Counted from the stretch's first letter, positions 1 to 9,142 are shown. The stretch: DNA of 31,350 nt from an uncultured Collinsella sp. (GCA_900752275.1 CAADUS010000050.1:1-31350), one strand, 5' to 3'. The notes: generated from the letters alone by a model not told the origin. Made by a program: numbers and translations.

Positions 1-1923
1 GAGGAGTACAGCCGCGAGAAGGTGCTCGAGGAGGCTCGTGCCGCCGTCGAGGAGGCCTCTCGCGAGTCCACCGGTCGCCGCAAGAAGCGCAAGGAGAAGC
101 GCGAGCGCGAGGCTGCCAAGGCTCAGGAGGAGCGCAAGATAGAGGAGGCGCTGGCCCAGGGCGTGAACCCCGAGGACCTCGACGCCATCAAGGTCTCCCA
201 GGGCGTTACCGTCCAGGAGCTTGCCGAGGCGCTCGACGTTCCGGCCAACGACATCATCAAGCGCCTGTTCCTGCTGGGTACGCCGCTCACCATGACGCAG
301 TCCATGTCCGACGACCTCGTCGAGCTCGTTGCCGACGACCTGGGCCGTCAGATCAAGATCATCACCCCCGAGGAGGAGAACACCTTCTCGTTCTACGACG
401 ATCCCGCCGACCTTAAGCCCCGCGCCCCGGTCGTCACCGTCATGGGTCACGTCGACCACGGCAAGACGAGCCTGCTCGACGCCATCCGTCACACCGGCGT
501 CGCTGCCGGCGAGGCGGGCGGCATTACCCAGGCCATCGGCGCTTCGCAGGTCATGATCAACGACCGCAAGATCACCTTCATCGATACCCCGGGCCACGCT
601 ACCTTTACGGCCATGCGTGCCCGCGGCGCCAAGGTGACCGACATTGTCATCCTGATCGTGGCTGCCGACGACGGCGTCATGCCTCAGACCATCGAGTCGA
701 TCAACCACGCCAAGGCCGCCGGCGTACCCATCGTCGTCGCCGTCAATAAGATTGATAAGCCGGGCGCCAATCCCGACCGCGTGCGCCAGGAGCTCACCGA
801 GTACGGCATCATCCCCGAGGAGTGGGGCGGACAGAACATGTTCGTCAACATCTCGGCCAAGCAGAAGATCGGTATCGACGACCTGCTCGAGACCGTGCTG
901 CTCCAGGCCGACGTGCTCGAGCTCAAGGCCAACCCGGACACCTTTGCCTCCGGTAACGTCCTCGAGGCTAAGCTCGACAAGGGCCGCGGCTCGGTTGCTA
1001 CCGTGCTGGTGACCCGCGGTACCCTGCACGTGGGCGATACGCTGGTCGCCGGCCTTACCTATGGCCGCGTCCGCGCCATGCTCGATCCCAAGGGCAACGC
1101 CGTCACCGAGGCCGGCCCCTCCGATGCCGTCGAGATCTTGGGCCTTCAGTCCGTGCCCAACGCCGGCGACGAGTTCCGCGTTTTCGAGGACGAGCGCGAG
1201 GCTCGCGCCCTGGCCGATGAGCGTTCGCTTAAGGCACGTATCGAGGAGCAGAGCCGCGTGAAGCACGTCACGCTCGAGAACCTCTTCGAGACCATCGCCG
1301 ACGCCGAGGTCAAGGAGCTCAACCTGATCATCAAGGCCGACGTCCAGGGTTCCATCGAGGCCCTTCAGGACTCGCTCGATAAGATGGATCAGTCCGAGGT
1401 CCGCATCAACACGATCCACTCCGCCGTCGGCGCCATCAACGAGACCGACGTCGTCCTGGCCGATGCCTCCAACGCCATCATCATCGGCTTTGGCGTGCGT
1501 CCCGACGGCAAGGCCCGCTCCGCCGCCGAGCGCGAGGGCGTCGAGATCCGTTGCTACGACGTTATCTACAAGTGCCTCGAGGAGCTCGATGCTGCCCGTA
1601 TCGGCATGCTCAAGCCCACCGAGGTCGAGGTTTCCACGGGTACCGCGACCGTCCTGGACACCTTCAAGGTGCCCAAAGTCGGTATCGCCGCCGGTGTCCG
1701 CGTGGAGGAGGGCGAGATCGCCGCGACCGATTCCGTGCGCCTGGTGCGTGACGGCATCGTGGTCTTCAACGGCAAGATCGCCTCGATGCGCCACTACAAG
1801 GACGAGGCCAAGAGCCTCAAGAGCGGTTCCGAGGGCGGCATTGGCCTGGAGAACTTCCAGGACATCAAGCCCGGCGACCAGATCGAGGGTTACCGCATCG
1901 ACCAGGTTGCCCGTACCGAGTAG
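1..1923 (+). CDS. infB: Translation initiation factor IF-2 (5' end missing)
   Basis: IF-2 is the GTPase that places initiator tRNA on the 30S subunit and promotes subunit joining. The frame is open from the first base, so the start and much of the variable N-terminal region lie upstream; 640 residues are visible. Numbered from base 1: a charged Lys/Arg/Glu-rich stretch to about residue 50, an IF2_N domain at about 58-110, then the G domain with P-loop GHVDHGKT at 149-156, switch/G2 GGITQAIGA, G3 DTPGH from 195, G4 NKID from 249 and G5 SAK at 285. The remaining residues fit domains II, III and the fMet-tRNA-binding C-terminal domain. It stops at TAG, 11 bases before rbfA, as in the usual nusA-infB-rbfA operon. 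All GTPase motifs look intact. Confidence 0.98.
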   Translation, partial: EEYSREKVLEEARAAVEEASRESTGRRKKRKEKREREAAKAQEERKIEEALAQGVNPEDLDAIKVSQGVTVQELAEALDVPANDIIKRLFLLGTPLTMTQSMSDDLVELVADDLGRQIKIITPEEENTFSFYDDPADLKPRAPVVTVMGHVDHGKTSLLDAIRHTGVAAGEAGGITQAIGASQVMINDRKITFIDTPGHATFTAMRARGAKVTDIVILIVAADDGVMPQTIESINHAKAAGVPIVVAVNKIDKPGANPDRVRQELTEYGIIPEEWGGQNMFVNISAKQKIGIDDLLETVLLQADVLELKANPDTFASGNVLEAKLDKGRGSVATVLVTRGTLHVGDTLVAGLTYGRVRAMLDPKGNAVTEAGPSDAVEILGLQSVPNAGDEFRVFEDEREARALADERSLKARIEEQSRVKHVTLENLFETIADAEVKELNLIIKADVQGSIEALQDSLDKMDQSEVRINTIHSAVGAINETDVVLADASNAIIIGFGVRPDGKARSAAEREGVEIRCYDVIYKCLEELDAARIGMLKPTEVEVSTGTATVLDTFKVPKVGIAAGVRVEEGEIAATDSVRLVRDGIVVFNGKIASMRHYKDEAKSLKSGSEGGIGLENFQDIKPGDQIEGYRIDQVARTE

Positions 1924-1934
1924 GGGGTAGCGCT

Positions 1935-2345
1935 ATGAAGCAAACGCAGGCAACCCGCCGTCTGGGCGAGCAGCTTCGCGAGAAGCTTGGTTATATCCTG
2001 CTCTTTGAGGTTTCCGATCCGCGTCTCGACCTGGTCACCCTGACCGCGGTCGAGGTCGCGGTGGACCGTTCGTTCGCACGCGTGTACGTGTCGTGCGATG
2101 CGAGCCGCTACGATGAGGTCATGGAGGCGCTCGCCAGCGCCAAGGGCCGCATCCGCAGTCTGTTGGCTCGCTCGCTCGATTGGCGCGTCACGCCCGAGCT
2201 CGATTTTCGCATCGATCGCTCGACCGATGAGGCCGAGCGCATAACGCGTGCGCTGGAAAACGTTCCGGCCACGCTTGCGATCGAAAAGGACGAGGACGGC
2301 TACCCAATTGTGGATGCCGCCCAGGAGGCAGCTTTAGATGACTAA
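1935..2345 (+). CDS. rbfA: Ribosome-binding factor A
   Basis: RbfA is a small KH-like-fold protein that binds immature 30S subunits and helps process the 5' end of 16S rRNA, especially in the cold. The 136-residue product has the family's usual length and layout: a basic N-terminal helix (TRRLGEQLREKLGYIL), the SDPRLDLVTLTAVEVAVD strand region that matches the conserved DPR..vTvt core, and the later helix with KGRIRSLLARSL. The ATG follows a G-rich stretch (GGGGG, 1924-1928) seven bases upstream. Its end overlaps the next gene by eight bases, which suggests translational coupling. The acidic C-terminus after about residue 110 is not distinctive. Confidence 0.96.
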   Translation: MKQTQATRRLGEQLREKLGYILLFEVSDPRLDLVTLTAVEVAVDRSFARVYVSCDASRYDEVMEALASAKGRIRSLLARSLDWRVTPELDFRIDRSTDEAERITRALENVPATLAIEKDEDGYPIVDAAQEAALDD

Positions 2346-3381
2346 TTCCGCCGATCTCGCCTCGTGCGAGTCTGCAGATATTAAACGACGCATCCTCGAG
2401 CTTATCGAGGATGCGTCCTCCATTGCGATCTCGGGTCACACCTCTCCCGATGGCGATGCCCTGGGCTCCGTGTTGGGCCTTGGCCTTTCGCTTATGAAGG
2501 TGTTTCCCGACAAGGACATCGCCCTGCTGTTGGCAGACGACGATCCCGTTCCGCGTATCTACCGTTTTATGGAGGGTGCCGATCTTCTGGTGCCGGCATC
2601 TACCTACACCGGCAACCCGGACCTGTTCATTTCGGTAGACGTGCCGGTCGTCGAGCGCCTCAATAATTCCGCCGAGGTCCTGCGTCGTTCGGCCCACGTG
2701 GCTTGCTTTGATCATCACCCGGCACGCGAGGAGTTTGCCGAGGTCAGCCTTAGGTGCGTCAATGCTGCTGCTTGCGCCATGATTATCGACCGATTTTTGG
2801 CCGATTGCGGTATTACCGCAAGCGACAGTATCGCTACCTGCCTGCTGTGCGGCCTGGTCACCGACACCGGTCGTTTTCAGTATCAGAACGCCGACGCCGC
2901 AGCGTTTCATGCCGCCTCGCGTCTGGTGGCGCACGGTGCCGATCCGGCACGCGTCGCGCTCGAGGTCTACCAGAGCCAGCGCGTCGAGTTCTTGCACCTC
3001 AAGTCCATCGTCATGGGTCGCATCAAGACGGTCGCGCACGGGCGCGTGGCGTATAGCTACGCGTACGAAAGTGACCTTAAGGAATGCGGCGTCACCTCTG
3101 ATGAGTGCGACGGCCTGGTCGATGTGGTGCGCTCGGTGATGGGTGTCGAGGTCTGCCTGTTTCTTAAGGGCATCGAGGACGATACCAAGGTACGAGGCAA
3201 CCTGCGCTCCAAGGGCGATCTTGATGTTTCCGAGATTGCGGCCAACTTTGGCGGAGGTGGGCACCACGCTGCCGCCGGCTTTACCAACGCCGGAACGATT
3301 TCCGAGACGCTCACCACGGCACTTCCCATGCTGGCCGAGCTGGTAGGGGAGGATCCCGCTTCGGTGACCGTCGAGCTCTAA
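2338..3381 (+). CDS. nrnA: DHH/DHHA1 phosphoesterase, NrnA-like (nanoRNase / pAp phosphatase)
   Basis: This is a 347-residue DHH-family phosphoesterase. NrnA-type enzymes degrade 2-5 nt RNA and remove the 3' phosphate of pAp, and some members hydrolyse cyclic dinucleotides or pApA. Motif I is HTSPDGD at residues 34-40, the DHH triad is at 125-127 and a further conserved block is TDTGRFQYQN. The C-terminal DHHA1 domain carries the substrate loop GGGGHHAAAG at 305-314. The order DHH then DHHA1, with no transmembrane or PAS/GGDEF part, separates it from GdpP. Its position between rbfA and truB is the standard one in Gram-positive bacteria. The start overlaps rbfA by eight bases. The exact substrate (nanoRNA, pAp or a cyclic-dinucleotide product) cannot be told from sequence. 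Confidence 0.92.
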   Translation: MTNSADLASCESADIKRRILELIEDASSIAISGHTSPDGDALGSVLGLGLSLMKVFPDKDIALLLADDDPVPRIYRFMEGADLLVPASTYTGNPDLFISVDVPVVERLNNSAEVLRRSAHVACFDHHPAREEFAEVSLRCVNAAACAMIIDRFLADCGITASDSIATCLLCGLVTDTGRFQYQNADAAAFHAASRLVAHGADPARVALEVYQSQRVEFLHLKSIVMGRIKTVAHGRVAYSYAYESDLKECGVTSDECDGLVDVVRSVMGVEVCLFLKGIEDDTKVRGNLRSKGDLDVSEIAANFGGGGHHAAAGFTNAGTISETLTTALPMLAELVGEDPASVTVEL

Positions 3382-3396
3382 CTTTTTGGATGGTAC

Positions 3397-4329
3397 ATGG
3401 CTCGTCGTACACCTTCTCAACTTAATATGCTGCTCGCCGTCGATAAGCCGGTGGGCTGCACGTCTCATGACGTTGTTTCGCAATGCCGACGCGCCCTCCA
3501 TGAGCGGCGCGTCGGTCATGCCGGAACGCTCGACCCCATGGCATCGGGTGTCATGGTGGTGGGCGTGGGCCAGGCCACGCGTCTGCTGGGCATGCTCACG
3601 CTCGATACCAAAAGCTACGTCGCCGACATTTCGTTTGGCGTCGAGACCAATACCGATGATGCGGAAGGCGAGGCCGTCCGCACAGTGCCCATTGCCGCCG
3701 ACCTGCGCGATCCGGCCTATGCCCGCGAGCGCCTGTGCGCTATGTTGGGCCCTCAGATGCAGGTGCCGCCGGCGTTTTCGGCCATTTCTGTCAACGGCGT
3801 GCGCGCCTATAAGGCTGCGCGCGAGGGCAATGCCGTTGAGTTGCCCCCGCGTCCGGTCGAGGTATATTCCGCCGACCTGATTGCCGTGAGCGGCGAGGGC
3901 GACGCTTGCGTTTGGACCGCGGCGTTTTCCGTGAGCAAGGGCACCTATATCCGTGCGCTCGCTCGCGACCTAGGTCGTGCCTGCGACAACGCGGCACATA
4001 TTTCCGCGCTGCGTCGTACGGCCTCCGGTGTTGTTTCCATCGGTGCCTGCCATGCGGTCGAGGAACTTTCTGCCGAGTCCGCTGCCGGCTTTGCCCTGGA
4101 TCCCATTGCGGCACTGGGCGCCACACGCGTCGACTTGCCGGGCGACCTTGCCGATGATCTGCTGTGCGGACGCCGTATTCCTATTGAGCGCGCGCTTGTG
4201 GGCTTCGATGCGTCGAAGGCGCCGTTTGCGCTCGTGCTCGATGGCGGGCTCAAGGCACTCTCCCGTATCGAGGGCGGTCGCTTTGTTATGGAACATGTCT
4301 TTCCGCAGGCGATCGGCGGTGTTCGATGA
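3397..4329 (+). CDS. truB: tRNA pseudouridine(55) synthase
   Basis: TruB converts U55 of the tRNA T-loop to pseudouridine. The 310-residue protein has the family opening LLAVDKPVGCTSHDVV at about 12-27 and the catalytic block GHAGTLDPMASGV, with the nucleophilic Asp at residue 46. Next comes KSYVADISFGVETNTDDAEG, which matches the K.Y...i.lG..T.TdD.eG signature. The C-terminal part after about residue 230 corresponds to the variable region/PUA-like end. The chosen ATG is 15 bases after nrnA; a later in-frame ATG at 3427 would still leave all catalytic motifs. Its stop overlaps the ribF start as ATGA, implying coupled translation of the two. Confidence 0.96.
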   Translation: MARRTPSQLNMLLAVDKPVGCTSHDVVSQCRRALHERRVGHAGTLDPMASGVMVVGVGQATRLLGMLTLDTKSYVADISFGVETNTDDAEGEAVRTVPIAADLRDPAYARERLCAMLGPQMQVPPAFSAISVNGVRAYKAAREGNAVELPPRPVEVYSADLIAVSGEGDACVWTAAFSVSKGTYIRALARDLGRACDNAAHISALRRTASGVVSIGACHAVEELSAESAAGFALDPIAALGATRVDLPGDLADDLLCGRRIPIERALVGFDASKAPFALVLDGGLKALSRIEGGRFVMEHVFPQAIGGVR

Positions 4330-5333
4330 TGCTGGCCTCCCACGAGCTCGCGCGTATTTTTTTCGCGGGCGAGTCGGATGAGGCCCGCATCGTCGCCGCC
4401 GATGCGTTTGATGATTGCGCTTGCCTGGGCGCTGCGTCGATCGCCATCGGCGTGTTCGATGGCGTGCATCGGGGGCATCGCGAACTGATCGACGCGGTCG
4501 TTCGCGATGCGCGTGACCATGACTGCAAGGCGGTCGTGGTCACCTTTGATCCCGACCCGGACGTGGTGGTGAGCCCCTCGCCTGCTCAAAAACTGATGAC
4601 GACGGCCGACCGTCTGCATGCCCTGGCTCTCACCGGGGTCGATGCGGTCGTGGCTGTTCCCTTTACGCCTTCGGTGGCGGCACTCGACCACGCGGGCTTT
4701 CTTAAACTGCTGTCGCATGTGGTCGATATCCGCTCGATTCGCGTGGGCAGCGACTTTAGGCTGGGCCGCGGCGGTGCCTCGGGCGTTGCCGAGATGAAAG
4801 AATGGGGAGCCGAGCGCGACGTTGACGTCTATGGCCACGAGTTGCTGTGCGTCGATGGACAGACGGTCTGCGCCACCCGTATTCGCCAGGAGCTTCGCCA
4901 GGGACATGTAGAGCTTGCCGCCGAGCTGCTCGGCCGCCCGTACATGCTGCGAGGTGTTGTTGCCGGAGGTCGTCACCAGGGCTCCGACATGGGTTTTCCC
5001 ACGGCAAACATCCAGGTGCCCGAGGGCATCCAGGTTCCTGCCGATGGTGTCTACGAGGGCCTGGTGCTGGTCGACGATACCGTGTGGCCTGCTGCCGTCA
5101 ATGTGGGCTTGCCGCCGACGTATGCCGACGATGCCGCCTCGGCTCATCTCGAGGCCAACTTAATCGGGTATGCGGGCGACCTGTACGGCGCCTCGGTTTC
5201 GCTGGCGTTTACGCGCTGGCTGCGCCCGTCGCGCGTGTTCGATTCGTTGGACGAGCTTATCGCGACCGTCGAGGGTAACATTGACGATATCCGTCATCAT
5301 TTGGGCGAGCAGGGGGTGAGCATCCGTGATTAG
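4326..5333 (+). CDS. ribF: Bifunctional riboflavin kinase / FAD synthetase
   Basis: RibF phosphorylates riboflavin to FMN and adenylylates FMN to FAD. The 335-residue product has both modules. The N-terminal nucleotidyltransferase shows GVFDGVHRGH at 42-51, FRLGRGGASG in the middle and TRIRQEL near the linker. The C-terminal flavokinase shows GRPYMLRGVV and, from about residue 219, GSDMGFPTANI, with the conserved PTAN. The first ~35 residues before the nucleotidyltransferase core are somewhat longer than usual, so a later start cannot be excluded, but the ATG overlapping the truB stop is the best placed. No FMN riboswitch precedes it; it sits inside the infB-dnaG operon and overlaps dnaG by eight bases. 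Confidence 0.95.
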   Translation: MMLASHELARIFFAGESDEARIVAADAFDDCACLGAASIAIGVFDGVHRGHRELIDAVVRDARDHDCKAVVVTFDPDPDVVVSPSPAQKLMTTADRLHALALTGVDAVVAVPFTPSVAALDHAGFLKLLSHVVDIRSIRVGSDFRLGRGGASGVAEMKEWGAERDVDVYGHELLCVDGQTVCATRIRQELRQGHVELAAELLGRPYMLRGVVAGGRHQGSDMGFPTANIQVPEGIQVPADGVYEGLVLVDDTVWPAAVNVGLPPTYADDAASAHLEANLIGYAGDLYGASVSLAFTRWLRPSRVFDSLDELIATVEGNIDDIRHHLGEQGVSIRD

Positions 5334-7440
5334 CGATGAGGAAAAAGACCAGGTACGCGCTGCGTCCGATCTGGTTGCCATCGTGCAGGAAACGGTTGAG
5401 CTCAAGCCCCGCGGCCATGAGTTTTGGGGTTGCTGCCCCTTCCATGGCGAAAAGACCCCGTCGTTTCACATTATCCCTGCCACGCAGGTGTGGCACTGCT
5501 TTGGCTGTGGCGAGGGCGGCGACGTCTTCACCTACATCATGAAGCGCGAGAACCTGAGCTTTCCCGAGTCGATTCGCTACCTGGCCGACCGTGCCGGCAT
5601 TGAGCTGCACGATACCGGCGCTTATCGCGAGCGCGGCACCAAGCGCGCCCGCATCTACGACCTATGTGCGGAAACCGCCCAGTTCTATCACACCATGCTT
5701 ATGCGCGGTAAGGACAGCCGTCCGCGCGAGTACTTCGCCAGTCGCGGTATGGGCGGCGATGTCTGCCGCCGCTACTGCCTGGGCTTTGCACCGGGTCGCA
5801 ATGCGCTGGTGTCGCATCTGTCGCAGGCGGGCTTTACCCCGCAGGAGATGATCGACGCCAATGTGGCCGTGAGCCGTGGTCGCGGGCAGCTTGCCGACCG
5901 TTTTTACGACCGCGTGATGTTTCCCATTTTTGACGAGCAGGGTCATAACATCGCCTTTGGCGGGCGCATTATGGGCGACGGCCAGCCTAAGTACCTCAAC
6001 ACCGCCGAGACGAGCGTGTTCCATAAAAAGCGAAACCTCTATGGCTTTAACTGGGCCAAGGAGTTTATCGTCGCGCAGGATACCGCCATCGTGGTGGAGG
6101 GATATACCGACTGTATCGCCTGCTGGGAGGCGGGGATTAAAAACGTCGTCGCCACGCTGGGCACGGCGCTGACGGAACATCATGTAAAGACGCTCACCCG
6201 CTTTGCCAAGCGCATTGTATATATGTTCGATGGCGACGCCGCCGGTCAAAAGGCCGCACGCCGCGCGATTCAGTTTATCGAGCAGGATTCGATGGACCTG
6301 CGCTGCGTGGTGCTTCCCGACGGCAACGACCCCATGGAGTTCATCACCGCGCATGGTGGCGAGGCTCTGCAGGCGCGCATCGATGCCGCCGAGCCCCTCA
6401 TGGACTTTGTGTACCGCTCACTGCAGGAGTCGAGCGACATTACCACGCCGGGCGGTCGTGCCAAGGCGCTCGAGGATGCACTGACGCTCATCTATCCGCT
6501 GCGCGATAGCTACATGATCGATACGTACTTTATCCAGATTGCCGACCTGCTGGGTTTGGATCTGGAGACGGTGCGCTCGAGCTCGGGCCGTGTGTTTCGC
6601 GATGTTGCCAAGCGCGAGGACGCCGAGCGTCGTCGCGAGCAGAACTACGAGCGCCAGCGGGCGCAGGCCGAGCGTGCAGGCAGCGCGGGCGGTCGGGCGT
6701 CTGGTTCGCAGGGGGCGCCTCGCGGCGCTTGGGCGTCAGGGGCGACGCCGTCGGTGTCCGCACCGGTCGAGGAAGAACCGTACGACTATGTGCCGCTCGA
6801 GGCCTACGGGGCCGCGCCGGTCGAGGTCGACGAGGATCTGCCGCCAATCGATGTGCCGGCGGGGATGGAAAGCGCTGCACCCGTTGCCGATAGTTCAAGC
6901 GCGGCGGCAGCTCCGTCGATGCCGATTGTTTTGACCGATCTGGAGCGGAAAACCCTGGCGGGGGAGCGCGAGCTGCTGACGATGCTCACGAGCTACCCTG
7001 ACCTGTTCCGCACGTATGCCGATCGCATCTGCTCGATCGAGTGGGTGGATCCGCGTCACGAGTCCATCGCGTGGGCCGTGCTCGCGACGCCGCCGGGCAC
7101 CGACCCCACGGCGTGCATGGATGCGGCGCGCGCCGTGTGTCCCGAGGCAGCGTCGCTTGTTAGTGCCGGGCGCATTTCGTCGACGAGTAAGCACCCCACC
7201 GAGACGAACATCGTGTTTATGCTCGACACCCTCGAGCTCTACACCATCAAGCGCCGCATGCGCGCCGCACAGGCCAAGCTTCGCCAGGACCGGTCGCTCG
7301 ACGATGAGGCACGCCGTGTGCTGACGATGCAGGCGATGCAAGATTCTCAGCGCCAGCGTGAGCTCCAAAAGTCGATCGGCGGCGTGGCGGATCCGTTCCG
7401 TTTGATCGGTTTGGAGACTGCGGGCGCCGAGCAGGCCTAG
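5326..7440 (+). CDS. dnaG: DNA primase
   Basis: DnaG makes the RNA primers for lagging-strand replication. The 704-residue protein has the N-terminal CHC2 zinc ribbon (Cys37, His40, Cys58, Cys61), the RNA polymerase core, and a Toprim domain with catalytic Glu258 in VVEGYTD and the acidic pair Asp302/Asp304 in FDGDAAG. After about residue 430 comes a roughly 100-residue linker rich in Arg/Glu/Gln, then Ala/Gly/Ser/Pro and acidic residues. A C-terminal helical domain from about 535 would bind the DnaB helicase. The protein is about 100 residues longer than many primases because of that linker. The start is GTG, preceded by AGGGGG, and overlaps the ribF stop. The primase-sigma gene pair follows the classical macromolecular-synthesis operon order. 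Confidence 0.97.
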   Translation: MISDEEKDQVRAASDLVAIVQETVELKPRGHEFWGCCPFHGEKTPSFHIIPATQVWHCFGCGEGGDVFTYIMKRENLSFPESIRYLADRAGIELHDTGAYRERGTKRARIYDLCAETAQFYHTMLMRGKDSRPREYFASRGMGGDVCRRYCLGFAPGRNALVSHLSQAGFTPQEMIDANVAVSRGRGQLADRFYDRVMFPIFDEQGHNIAFGGRIMGDGQPKYLNTAETSVFHKKRNLYGFNWAKEFIVAQDTAIVVEGYTDCIACWEAGIKNVVATLGTALTEHHVKTLTRFAKRIVYMFDGDAAGQKAARRAIQFIEQDSMDLRCVVLPDGNDPMEFITAHGGEALQARIDAAEPLMDFVYRSLQESSDITTPGGRAKALEDALTLIYPLRDSYMIDTYFIQIADLLGLDLETVRSSSGRVFRDVAKREDAERRREQNYERQRAQAERAGSAGGRASGSQGAPRGAWASGATPSVSAPVEEEPYDYVPLEAYGAAPVEVDEDLPPIDVPAGMESAAPVADSSSAAAAPSMPIVLTDLERKTLAGERELLTMLTSYPDLFRTYADRICSIEWVDPRHESIAWAVLATPPGTDPTACMDAARAVCPEAASLVSAGRISSTSKHPTETNIVFMLDTLELYTIKRRMRAAQAKLRQDRSLDDEARRVLTMQAMQDSQRQRELQKSIGGVADPFRLIGLETAGAEQA

Positions 7441-7486
7441 ATGTTGTGGTCAACCAGCGTATTTGCGCCTATATCCAGTCTGAATT

Positions 7487-7518
7487 TTGGGTATAGACGT
7501 GTAGGTGTGTGCTAAAGT
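7487..7518 (+). promoter_or_regulatory. Candidate sigA promoter, extended -10 type
   Basis: TGcTAAAGT at 7510-7518 matches an extended -10 element (TGn plus a -10 hexamer). TTGGGT at 7487-7492 is a weak -35 with a 20-base gap, so the extended -10 would carry most of the recognition. It lies 33 bases before the preferred GTG start and would let the sigma gene be transcribed apart from dnaG. This is a motif match by eye only. Confidence 0.5.
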
Positions 7519-7550
7519 AATGAGTCCTGTGGACTATGAAGGGAGAATCT

Positions 7551-8897
7551 GTGCCAAATAAGAGTGAGAGCACGGGTACTGGGCTGGAATCCTACGTTGC
7601 AAAGCTCATGGGCAACGGCTCAAACAGGACTTCGGTAACCGAGGACGAGATTCAGGTCGCCCTGAAGGATATCGATGTATCTGACGAGCAACTCAACGCG
7701 GTGTATTCCGCGCTGCGCAACAGCGGCATCCAGATTATCTCCGCGAGCGGAAACGACGACGCTCCCATGGGCGTCGAAGATGACGATAACGATAGCGATA
7801 CCGATGATTTCGATGACGACGAGCACGATTCCGGTTCACTCGACGATCACGAGCTTAAGATGGCCCGTCAGGCCGACGCCGAGATGGGTTCTTCCAAGAG
7901 CAAGAAGAAGCGCACCGTGCGTACGTCCCGTTCGCGCTCGCGCGTGCGCGGCATCGATGCCTCCACGGTGATGCTGACCGGTGACCCGGTTCGTATGTAC
8001 CTTAAGGAGATCGGTAAGGTCGACCTGCTGACCGCCTCCGAAGAGGTCGATCTGGCCATGAAGATCGAGGCCGGTCTCGATGCCACCGAGAAGCTCGAGG
8101 CCGCCGAGGCGGGCGAGATCGAGCTTACCCGCGCCGAGATACGTCGCCTGACCCGTATCGAGAACGTGGGTCTCGAGGCCAAGCAGGCGCTCATCAGCGC
8201 CAACCTGCGTCTGGTCGTCTCCATCGCCAAGCGCTACGTCGGTCGCGGCATGCTGTTCTTGGACCTGATCCAGGAGGGCAACCTCGGTCTGATCCGCGCC
8301 GTCGAGAAGTTCGACTACCAGAAGGGCTTTAAGTTCTCCACGTACGCCACATGGTGGATCCGTCAGGCCATCACGCGCGCTATCGCCGACCAGGCCCGTA
8401 CCATCCGTATTCCCGTGCACATGGTCGAGACCATCAACAAACTCGTTCGCGTGCAGCGCCAGCTTCTCCAGGACCTGGGGCGCGATCCGACCCCCGAGGA
8501 GATCGGTGCCGAGATGGACATGAGTGCCGACCGCGTCCGCGAGATCCAGAAGATTTCGCAGGAGCCCGTGTCGCTCGAGACCCCTATCGGCGAGGAAGAG
8601 GATTCCCAGCTGGGCGACTTCATCGAGGACTCCCAGGCTATCGTTCCGCCCGATGCCGCCAGCTTCTCCATGCTGCAGGAGCAGCTCACCCAGGTGCTCG
8701 ACTCGCTTGCCGATCGTGAGCGCAAGGTTATCGAGCTGCGCTTTGGCCTTGTTGACGGGCATCCCCGTACGCTCGAGGAAGTCGGCCGCGAGTTTGGCGT
8801 CACGCGTGAGCGCATCCGTCAGATCGAGTCCAAGACCCTGGCCAAGCTCCGTCACCCCAGCCGCTCCAGCAAGCTCAAAGACTATATTGAGTCTTAA
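7551..8897 (+). CDS. rpoD: Principal RNA polymerase sigma factor (RpoD/SigA family)
   Basis: This is the housekeeping sigma-70 factor, 448 residues from the chosen GTG. The GTG is preferred over the in-frame ATG at 7536 because AAGGGAG (7539-7545), an obvious ribosome-binding site five bases before the GTG, would otherwise lie inside the coding region. The N-terminus looks like region 1.1 followed by a strongly acidic Asp/Glu stretch and a basic Arg/Ser/Lys patch. Region 1.2 starts at about DPVRMYLKEIG. Region 2 has NLRLVVSIAKRYVGRGM and the -10-binding segment FSTYATWWIRQAITRA; region 3 follows, and region 4.2 ends with the helix-turn-helix TLEEVGREFGVTRERIRQIE. The intact region 1.1 and full set of regions mark it as the primary sigma, not an alternative one. 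It is monocistronic, ending in a hairpin. Confidence 0.97.
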   Translation: MPNKSESTGTGLESYVAKLMGNGSNRTSVTEDEIQVALKDIDVSDEQLNAVYSALRNSGIQIISASGNDDAPMGVEDDDNDSDTDDFDDDEHDSGSLDDHELKMARQADAEMGSSKSKKKRTVRTSRSRSRVRGIDASTVMLTGDPVRMYLKEIGKVDLLTASEEVDLAMKIEAGLDATEKLEAAEAGEIELTRAEIRRLTRIENVGLEAKQALISANLRLVVSIAKRYVGRGMLFLDLIQEGNLGLIRAVEKFDYQKGFKFSTYATWWIRQAITRAIADQARTIRIPVHMVETINKLVRVQRQLLQDLGRDPTPEEIGAEMDMSADRVREIQKISQEPVSLETPIGEEEDSQLGDFIEDSQAIVPPDAASFSMLQEQLTQVLDSLADRERKVIELRFGLVDGHPRTLEEVGREFGVTRERIRQIESKTLAKLRHPSRSSKLKDYIES

Positions 8898-8910
8898 CCT
8901 CGCAAGAAAG

Positions 8911-8945
8911 AAGCGCCCTCAAGCACATCCGCTTGGGGGCGCTTT
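8911..8945 (+). terminator. Terminator after sigA
   Basis: A 14-bp stem (8911-8924 with 8931-8944, one G-U pair) closes a six-base loop, 13 bases after the sigma gene stop. The T-run after it is short, so termination may be only moderate on its own. Confidence 0.75.
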
Positions 8946-8983
8946 CATGTAGTCGTTGGGGCGTTCTTGAATGACTAGGTTGG

Positions 8984-9031
8984 AAAAAATCTCAAAAAAG
9001 TTCTTGCCCTGAGCTGATTCGTCCGTATAAT
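8984..9031 (+). promoter_or_regulatory. Promoter of the tRNA-Asn gene with A-tract UP element
   Basis: TTGCCC (9004-9009) and a perfect TATAAT (9026-9031) are separated by 16 bases. Two A-tracts at 8984-8989 and 8994-8999, ten bases apart and so on the same DNA face, sit just upstream of the -35 and look like an UP element. The predicted RNA start is about 25 bases before the mature tRNA 5' end. This is the best promoter match in the window. Confidence 0.8.
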
Positions 9032-9061
9032 AAACTTCGTTGCTTGAGAGCACGCACCTAT

Positions 9062-9136
9062 TCCTCGGTAGCTCAATGGTAGAGCACGCGGCTGTTAACC
9101 GCGCTGTTGTAGGTTCGAGTCCTACCCGGGGAGCCA
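9062..9136 (+). tRNA. tRNA-Asn (anticodon GTT)
   Basis: A full cloverleaf folds by eye. The acceptor stem is 9062-9068 with 9126-9132 (one T-G pair), the D stem GCTC/GAGC is 9071-9074 with 9082-9085 and the anticodon stem CGCGG/CCGCG is 9087-9091 with 9099-9103. The loop CTGTTAA puts the anticodon GTT at 9094-9096, which reads asparagine codons AAC/AAU. The T stem GTAGG/CCTAC is 9109-9113 with 9121-9125, with the loop TTCGAGT. The discriminator is G9133 and the CCA end is encoded (9134-9136). The gene stands alone with its own promoter and terminator. Confidence 0.97.
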
Positions 9137-9142
9137 GGTTGT

